Program-made: the position numbers and the translations under genes
Part shown: positions 59,323 through 64,000 of the stretch, in pieces
Position numbering within the stretch: the stretch's first letter is position 1
Layout: every line of letters starts with the position of its first letter
Origin: Flavobacterium lacisediminis
Lineage (GTDB): Bacteria > Bacteroidota > Bacteroidia > Flavobacteriales > Flavobacteriaceae
DNA length: 64,000 bases
Assembly: GCF_025909975.1 (NCBI RefSeq)
Contig: NZ_JAPCIO010000006.1
Coordinates: 62,001 to 126,000, forward strand
Direction: 5' to 3'
The notes under the pieces: model-generated
What the model saw: only the letters and a program-made list of their open reading frames with translations
Told to the model about the DNA's origin: nothing
The model's database searches: none

Positions 59323-59440
59323 GTTAACAGCGGTTTGCTTCAATGGCTACTTCTGGATTTTCCTACGGAAAATCCGCTGCTGAATGGAATGTTTTGTTAT
59401 ATTTGTGATGGCTCTGAAAGCAAGCTTCATAACGTTTGGC
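59323..59440 (+). repeat. attC site 8 (end of array)
   Basis: 5' arm GTTAACAGCGGTTTGCTTCA, 3' arm AGCAAGCTTCATAACG followed by GTTTGGC. The centre holds the 9-bp hairpin GGATTTTCC (59355-59363) / GGAAAATCC (59367-59375) and then TATATTTG (59398-59405). The own-cassette ends GTTAACTGCAAGCTT and GTTAACTGCTGGCTT match 13 of 15. After it a new cassette start is present but no further attC. Confidence 0.8.
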
Positions 59441-59587
59441 GTTATATCGACAAGAGCTGATGTTATCATTACATTTATGAGTAACGATAGATATAAACAT
59501 TCTGATTTAATGGAAATTCCATTTCACGCGTTAACCTACAAATAAAAACTATTTCTTTTTATTCCCTGATAATTAATTTTACACGAA
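59435..59587 (+). other. Start of a truncated ninth cassette
   Basis: The sequence after attC8 begins with the core GTTTGGC and has A at position 11 (59444) like all other cassette starts. No matching end (complement of GTTTGGCGTTATATC) follows within the next 800 bp. It holds a 22-codon reading frame (ATG 59477 to TAA 59545, MSNDRYKHSDLMEIPFHALTYK), possibly a remnant. Otherwise nothing recognisable. Confidence 0.5.
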
Positions 59588-60136
59588 ATGAACCAATTTT
59601 TCACTTTACTTTGCTTGCTACTTACAACTTCTTTTTATGCTCAAATTAATGAAGGACAAGATTTTTGTGATCCTAATAAAAATGGTGATTTTTTTCCTTT
59701 GTCAATAGAGAAAAAAAAGATTCTTTGGGCTGACTATTCCTACTTTGAAACGCAAAATGGAACCAAACAAATTAAAGGAAAAATCTACATTGAATTTTTA
59801 CAGAATTGGGGAGATAAAACAGATAAACTCTATCTAAGAGAGGAAAATGGTACTATTTATCAATATGAGGAATGTTGTACTATTGAAACCATCCGATATG
59901 ATATAAATTTCAAAAAAGGACATTCTTGGAAAACTGCTGATGGTAAAAGTACCTATGAAATTATCTCATATAACGGCAAATTAAAAACTCCGTTTTGCGA
60001 ATATAAAAATCTTTTGGTGATTAAGGCGGAGTTAGATTTTGGTACCTATCATTTTTATTATTTACAAGGACATGGGTATGTAGGAGCGACAACCTCTAAA
60101 AACAAACTTATTTCTTGTGTAACACCAGCTTGGTAA
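59588..60136 (+). CDS. Secreted protein of unknown function
   Basis: A 182-residue protein with a signal peptide (MNQFFTLLCLLLTTSFYA). The mature part starts INEGQDFCDPNKNGDFF and is beta-rich with paired cysteines (FCDP, EECCT, FCEY, SCVT). No family recognised. It lies after the array and, lacking an attC, is probably the first flanking chromosomal gene, or part of a damaged last cassette. Confidence 0.65.
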   Translation: MNQFFTLLCLLLTTSFYAQINEGQDFCDPNKNGDFFPLSIEKKKILWADYSYFETQNGTKQIKGKIYIEFLQNWGDKTDKLYLREENGTIYQYEECCTIETIRYDINFKKGHSWKTADGKSTYEIISYNGKLKTPFCEYKNLLVIKAELDFGTYHFYYLQGHGYVGATTSKNKLISCVTPAW

Positions 60137-60177
60137 GTATTAATTACAGTTGTTTCGATTACCTCAAAAGGTTACAA

Positions 60178-60205
60178 AAAAAGCCAGAACTTACATTCTG
60201 GCTTT
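60178..60205. terminator. Bidirectional terminator
   Basis: AAAAGCCAGAA (60178-60188) and TTCTGGCTTTT (60195-60205) with loop CTTACA, between convergent genes. Confidence 0.9.
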
Positions 60206-60226
60206 TCTGTTTATTAAACTAATTTC

Positions 60227-60919
60227 TTATTCTAACACAAACGAAACGGATACGTTTGAAATAATCTCAATTTCTCCAATTGCTAAGGTTTCTTGTGGCA
60301 TTGCACTTCCATCAGCCATTGCCATAGTTTTCATTTCGGCATACACTGGTCGTGGGTAATTAGTAAATGAGTTGTCTGAAATTACTAACGCCTTCCCTAC
60401 TTTTTGCCCTGCTAAAACCGAAACGTAATCTTCTGCTTTTTGCTTAGCATCTAACATGGCTTTTTTACGCGCTTGACTTTCGTATTCTTTAATTTTAGAC
60501 GATTTGAATTCTACACCTTGTATCGAATTGATGCCGCTATCTACCAAATCCATCATTAACTTATCGTATTTAGATAAATCTTTTAAATGAATTGAAATGG
60601 TTTGATTGGCTACGTAATTGTATTTTTTAGTGTTATAATCATAGTTCTTGTATAAATTCACACGTTGCGTTTGATAATCAGCCGTAGGAATACCACGTTG
60701 TTTGATTAACTTTAGTACTTTATCTACGATTTCATCGTTTTTCTTTTTTACTTCGGCTGCTTCTTTTCCAGTGTTTTCTACAGCTACTGTAATTATAGCT
60801 TCGTCTGGTGTAACCTTAATTTTTCCTTCTCCTGAAACGCTAATTTGCGGAACTGTTTTTACTTCTTGTGCTTGTACCATACCTGCTGAGAATAATAGTA
60901 TCATTACTAAATTTTTCAT
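60227..60919 (-). CDS. SIMPL domain protein (periplasmic)
   Basis: A 230-residue protein with a signal peptide (MKNLVMILLFSAGMVQAQ) and the SIMPL (DUF541) fold: PQISVSGEGKIKVTPDEAIITVAVENTGKEA, VNLYKNYDYNTKKYNYVANQTISIHL and ALVISDNSFTNYPRPVYAEMKTMAMADG. The family is periplasmic, with proposed roles in stress and surface maintenance. The gene is monocistronic. Confidence 0.9.
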   Translation of the reverse strand: MKNLVMILLFSAGMVQAQEVKTVPQISVSGEGKIKVTPDEAIITVAVENTGKEAAEVKKKNDEIVDKVLKLIKQRGIPTADYQTQRVNLYKNYDYNTKKYNYVANQTISIHLKDLSKYDKLMMDLVDSGINSIQGVEFKSSKIKEYESQARKKAMLDAKQKAEDYVSVLAGQKVGKALVISDNSFTNYPRPVYAEMKTMAMADGSAMPQETLAIGEIEIISNVSVSFVLE

Positions 60920-60985
60920 AATCTTAATATTTTAATTATTTATAGTTTTTCAAGTATTGTGCCAAAAAAACAAAATCTTAAAATT

Positions 60986-61612
60986 TTATAATTTATTCAT
61001 CTTTTGTAAGAAAAATAAAACTACAATTGGAACTAATAAAGCTCCAACAGTTATTGGCTCAGTTGTAATGAGTTGGGGATATTTTATCAATGTAAAAACA
61101 TAACCGCCAATTGCACCTCCAAAATGGGCTACGTGACCAATATTATCTCTTTTTGCTTTCATTCCGTAAATAGAGAACAGCAAATAAGCAAATCCGAAGA
61201 TATAGCCAGGAATAATTCCATACATATATAAATTAGGCTCTAATAAAATAGCACTAAAAATAACTCCTGTAACGGCTCCAGAAGCACCAACTGCTCGGTA
61301 CGAATACTCGTTTTTATGAAAGTAGAATGTAAGTAAATTGCCTGCAATTAAACTTCCCATATAAATGTACAAAAAATAAAGCGCATTTGTATTATTGATT
61401 ACATGAGGTGCAAAAAAATACAAGGTAAACATATTGAAAAACAAATGTTGAAAATCGACATGCAAAAAACCAGAACTTAACATACGAATTTGTTCGCCCG
61501 ATTTAATACTTCCGATATGAAACTCGTACTTTCTAAAAAATGAACTATCATTCATAGCTTTGTAACTAATAAGAACGTTTAGTGCAATTAGAATCAATAA
61601 AATAATATTCAT
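60986..61612 (-). CDS. Rhomboid family intramembrane serine protease
   Basis: A 208-residue protein with six hydrophobic helices. The catalytic serine is in AVGASGAVTGVIF (GxSG, Ser about 110) and the histidine in NIGHVAHFGGAIGGY (about 155). The opening includes GFLHVDFQHLFFNMFTLYFF, the H-x2-N motif of rhomboids. It should cleave transmembrane substrates; the target is unknown. Divergent from the acyltransferase. Confidence 0.92.
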   Translation of the reverse strand: MNIILLILIALNVLISYKAMNDSSFFRKYEFHIGSIKSGEQIRMLSSGFLHVDFQHLFFNMFTLYFFAPHVINNTNALYFLYIYMGSLIAGNLLTFYFHKNEYSYRAVGASGAVTGVIFSAILLEPNLYMYGIIPGYIFGFAYLLFSIYGMKAKRDNIGHVAHFGGAIGGYVFTLIKYPQLITTEPITVGALLVPIVVLFFLQKMNKL

Positions 61613-61695
61613 GAAATTGTATTTTTTGTAAATTTAGGAATACTTTGGCAAATTTACTTCCAAGTAAAAAAGTATATTTGTAAAAAATTTCGCGA

Positions 61696-62577
61696 ATGCA
61701 ATTATTAGTTTACATACTTATCTATCCGATATTGTGGATAATATCTATTCTACCTTTCCCTGTTTTTTACTTATTTTCCGATTTTGTTTGCTTTTTAACG
61801 TATAACATTATTGGCTACAGAAAAAAAGTAGTACGAGCTAACATTCAATTAGCCTTACCTCATTTATCTGATAAAGAACGACTTACTATTGAAAAGAAAT
61901 TTTATAGCCATATGTGTGATATGTTTTTAGAAATGATAAAAACCATCACTATTTCGCAAAAAGAAATTGAAAAACGATTTACTTTTAGCAATATGGAGGT
62001 GTATTATGAATTGGAAAAAAAGAATAAAAGTATTGCTTTAATGTGCGCGCATTATGCGAGTTACGAATGGGTTGTTTCCATGAATTATCACATCAATTGT
62101 AAAGGATTTGGAATTTATAAAAAATTAGCGAATCCGTATTTTGATAAATTAGTAAAACGAATCCGTTCTAAATTTAAAGCCGAATTAATTACTACTAAAG
62201 AAACCATTCCAACCATTGCTGAAAATCATAAAAATCAGCTATTAAGCTTATATGGATTTGCAAGTGATCAATCGCCTAAAGCTGTGTCTGCCTACCATTG
62301 GGCGCCTTTTATGGGACATGTCGTACCCGTTCATACAGGAGCCGAAATGCTAGCTAAACGTTTTGATATGAATGTGATTTTTCTAAGAACTAAAAAAATA
62401 AAAAGAGGCTATTATCAAGCAAGCTTTGAAGTACTTTCAGATGATGTAAAATCGGTTCCTAATTATGAAATTACTGATAAATTCTTGAAGTTAGTAGAAG
62501 AACAAATCTATGAAGCTCCAGAATTTTATTTGTGGACGCATAAAAGATGGAAACACTCAAAAGAAAAAGCTCAGTAA
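61696..62577 (+). CDS. Lipid A biosynthesis acyltransferase-type protein
   Basis: A 293-residue lysophospholipid/lipid A acyltransferase (LpxL/HtrB family). An N-terminal membrane helix (about 5-40) is followed by the catalytic HYASYE (H-x4-E, about 120-125) and the family segment YGFASDQSPKAVSAYHWAPFMGH with the downstream PVHTGAEMLAKRFDMNVIFLR. It adds a secondary acyl chain to lipid A on the inner face of the membrane. Its stop codon lies in the loop of the terminator. Confidence 0.9.
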   Translation: MQLLVYILIYPILWIISILPFPVFYLFSDFVCFLTYNIIGYRKKVVRANIQLALPHLSDKERLTIEKKFYSHMCDMFLEMIKTITISQKEIEKRFTFSNMEVYYELEKKNKSIALMCAHYASYEWVVSMNYHINCKGFGIYKKLANPYFDKLVKRIRSKFKAELITTKETIPTIAENHKNQLLSLYGFASDQSPKAVSAYHWAPFMGHVVPVHTGAEMLAKRFDMNVIFLRTKKIKRGYYQASFEVLSDDVKSVPNYEITDKFLKLVEEQIYEAPEFYLWTHKRWKHSKEKAQ

Positions 62578-62595
62578 TAACTGAGCTTTTTCTTT
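62564..62595. terminator. Bidirectional terminator overlapping the acyltransferase stop codon
   Basis: AAAAAGCTCAG (62564-62574), TAATAA, CTGAGCTTTTT (62581-62591) with T and A flanks. The stop TAA 62575-62577 is the loop. Confidence 0.92.
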
Positions 62596-64000
62596 TTATA
62601 AATTGAACCAATTATGAACCATTTCTTTGATTTCGCCTTTGGCACTTTTATGAACAAATTCATTGGTTTTCGGATTGTACTCGTAATCCGTTCCCCATTC
62701 TTTGTGATTAGCTGCTAGAGCTTTGATGTTTTCGCAAACAAATTCAATCTCTTCTGTTGTAGTCGTTGGGTGAATTGACATACGAATCCATCCTGGTTTT
62801 TGTATTAAATCGCCTGAAGAAATTTTACAAACTAAATCGTGCGAAGTTTCTTGATCTACGTGTAATAAAAAGTGTCCGTAAGTTCCAGCACAACTGCATC
62901 CACCACGCGTTTGGATTCCGAATTTATCGTTTAGTAATTTCACTCCTAAATTGTAGTGTAAATCATCAATATAAAAAGAAATAACTCCTAACCTATCTTG
63001 GTGTTGGTTCGCCAAAATATGTAAATTATCAATATTTCCAAGAGTTTCAAAAATATAATCTACTAACTCGTGTTCTCTATCTAAAATATTCTGAACGCCC
63101 ATTTTTTCTTTCAACTGAATCGCCAAAGCGGTTTTCATTACTTGCAAGAAACCTGGAGTTCCACCATCTTCTCTATCTTCGATATTATCGATGTATTTGT
63201 GCTCGCCCCAAGGGTTTGTCCAACTTACGGTTCCACCACCAGGACAATCTGGAACGTTATTTTTATATAAATCTTTATTAAAAATCAAAACTCCTGAAGT
63301 TCCTGGACCACCTAAAAATTTATGAGGCGAAAAGAAAATCGCATCTAAATAACTTTCTGCATCTTCTGGATGCATATTGATATTCACATACGGACCTGAA
63401 CAAGCGAAATCTACAAAGCAAACACCGTTGTTTTGGTGCATTAACTTTGCCACTTCATGATACGGAGTTCTAATTCCGGTAACGTTTGAACACGACGTAA
63501 TTGATGCAATTTTAAAACTTCTATCTTTATATTTTTCTAGTAAATTCTTTAATTCATTAATGCATAATAATCCGTTTTCATCGGCTGGAATTACTACAAC
63601 ATCTGCAATGGTTTCTAACCAAGACGTTTGATTCGAATGATGTTCCATGTGCGAAATAAAAACGATTGGTTTCAACTCGTTTGGAATAGCCGTAAACTCT
63701 TTTAAATTTTCTGGAATACGAAGTCCTAAAATACGTTGGAATTTATTCACTACACCTGTCATTCCAGTTCCATCGGTAATTAAAATATCCGAATCAGATG
63801 CGTTTACATGATGTTTGATAATGTGACGCGCTTCATGATACGCCATTGTCATTGCTGTTCCCGTAACTGAAGTTTCAGTATGCGTATTGGCTACAAAAGG
63901 ACCAAAATCATTCATTAATTTCTCTTCAATTGGGCGATATAATCTTCCGCTGGCTGTCCAATCGGTGTAAATGATTTTCTTTTCCCCAAAAGGCGATTGA
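62596..64000 (-). CDS. Class V aminotransferase / cysteine desulfurase-like, partial
   Basis: The 3' end of a PLP-dependent gene that runs off the right edge; the frame is open through 64000 (reading SPFGEKKIIYTDWTASGRLYRPIEEKLMNDFG before the internal ATG at 63915), so the true start lies outside. The PLP lysine is in FFSPHKFLGGPGTSGVLIF, with HMEHHSNQTSWLETIADV and CFVDFACSGPYVNINMHP typical of class V. Cysteine-rich GGCSCAGTYGH and the length suggest a group related to cysteine desulfurases, but the substrate is unknown. Confidence 0.85.
   Translation of the reverse strand, partial: QSPFGEKKIIYTDWTASGRLYRPIEEKLMNDFGPFVANTHTETSVTGTAMTMAYHEARHIIKHHVNASDSDILITDGTGMTGVVNKFQRILGLRIPENLKEFTAIPNELKPIVFISHMEHHSNQTSWLETIADVVVIPADENGLLCINELKNLLEKYKDRSFKIASITSCSNVTGIRTPYHEVAKLMHQNNGVCFVDFACSGPYVNINMHPEDAESYLDAIFFSPHKFLGGPGTSGVLIFNKDLYKNNVPDCPGGGTVSWTNPWGEHKYIDNIEDREDGGTPGFLQVMKTALAIQLKEKMGVQNILDREHELVDYIFETLGNIDNLHILANQHQDRLGVISFYIDDLHYNLGVKLLNDKFGIQTRGGCSCAGTYGHFLLHVDQETSHDLVCKISSGDLIQKPGWIRMSIHPTTTTEEIEFVCENIKALAANHKEWGTDYEYNPKTNEFVHKSAKGEIKEMVHNWFNL

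Larger units (their letters stand above)
51859..59440 (+). mobile_element. Integron-like gene cassette array (recombinase, attI, 8 cassettes)
   Basis: Eight gene cassettes follow the recombinase, each ending in an attC-like site. Boundaries, using the G^TT crossover point: 53007-53615, 53616-54438, 54439-55347, 55348-56182, 56183-57077, 57078-58032, 58033-58852 and 58853-59434. All genes are on the + strand. Each cassette's first 15 nt are nearly complementary to the end just inside its own attC. The recombinase lies upstream in the same orientation. A ninth cassette start (GTTTGGC...) lacks its end. Not a phage, ICE or IS: no integration duplicates of tRNA, no transfer genes. Confidence 0.88.

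Noticed and set aside
53490..59440. CRISPR array or MITE family
   Set aside because: The palindromes are long, differ in their centres, are separated by whole genes, and each cassette has its own end sequence; no identical repeats with short spacers and no cas genes.
51560..59600. A tRNA-Tyr-integrated genomic island or ICE
   Set aside because: No copy of the tRNA 3' end (GGTTCGAATCC...) is found at the far end of the array, and there are no transfer or replication genes; cassette structure explains the region better.
60150..60359. Open frame on the + strand over the SIMPL gene end
   Set aside because: It crosses a terminator hairpin and is antisense to the SIMPL gene.

Overview
This window is a piece of chromosome from a Bacteroidota bacterium, most likely family Flavobacteriaceae and close to Flavobacterium. 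The evidence is strongly AT-rich DNA, Bacteroidota promoters of the form TTG-N19-TAnnTTTG (upstream of the SRP RNA, tRNA-Tyr, transaldolase and rpsA), a type IX secretion C-terminal domain on a lipase, lipoproteins typical of the phylum (TlpA/DUF4369, DUF4349, glutaminyl cyclase), and a six-repeat S1 protein with a phylum-typical N-terminal extension. Both ends cut a gene.

Layout. 1-3.4 kb: pyrimidine genes (pyrR, pyrB and a small partial gene) and a YbiT-like ABC-F ATPase. 3.5-13.7 kb: a thioredoxin-fold lipoprotein without its cysteines, transaldolase, an SDR, an enolase-superfamily epimerase, the SRP RNA, glutaminyl cyclase, a nitronate monooxygenase, DnaK and an EamA exporter. 13.8-25.5 kb: serine deaminase, an nhaD/NTF2/porin operon, panB-rluA, a hybrid histidine kinase, and an outer membrane protein/metallopeptidase/SET operon. 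25.6-36.3 kb, mostly minus strand: YifB, then a pabB-hydrolase-tilS-dsbD operon, a DUF4349 lipoprotein, a PEGA lipoprotein, lpdA and an Lrp regulator. 36.5-45 kb: a PLP lyase divergent from Lrp, NhaC, then KatG, peroxiredoxin, thioredoxin and DUF6952 (oxidative stress), and a secreted lipase. 45-48.2 kb: an arsenic operon (arsR, DUF6428, methyltransferase, arsC, acr3). 48.2-51.4 kb: rpsA divergent from a TlpA/DUF4369 lipoprotein.

The most unusual region is 51.5-59.45 kb. Downstream of tRNA-Tyr, a 7 x 11 bp degenerate tandem repeat precedes a tyrosine recombinase gene, and this is followed by eight consecutive gene cassettes. Each cassette holds one gene (one holds two) on the + strand and ends in an attC-like imperfect palindrome (RYYYAAC...GTTRRRY; consensus 5' arm AACAGCGGTTT, 3' arm CAAGCC...ACGTT). 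This is an integron-type array, but it is atypical. The recombinase lacks room for the IntI-specific insertion and looks Xer-like or IS91-associated. It is oriented with the cassettes instead of against them. Every cassette has cassette-specific inverted termini of about 15 nt (11-14 of 15 positions match) with an invariant A/C mismatch at position 11. The centre of every attC carries a TAnnTTTG-like promoter element facing the next gene, and several also carry a terminator-like hairpin. Cassette products are mostly unknown proteins; one has a HEPN RxxxxH motif, one resembles WapI-type immunity proteins, and four genes encode multi-pass membrane proteins. The start of a ninth cassette without its end follows attC8.

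59.5-64 kb: return to ordinary chromosome with a secreted protein, a SIMPL-domain protein, a rhomboid protease, a lipid A-type acyltransferase and a partial class V aminotransferase.
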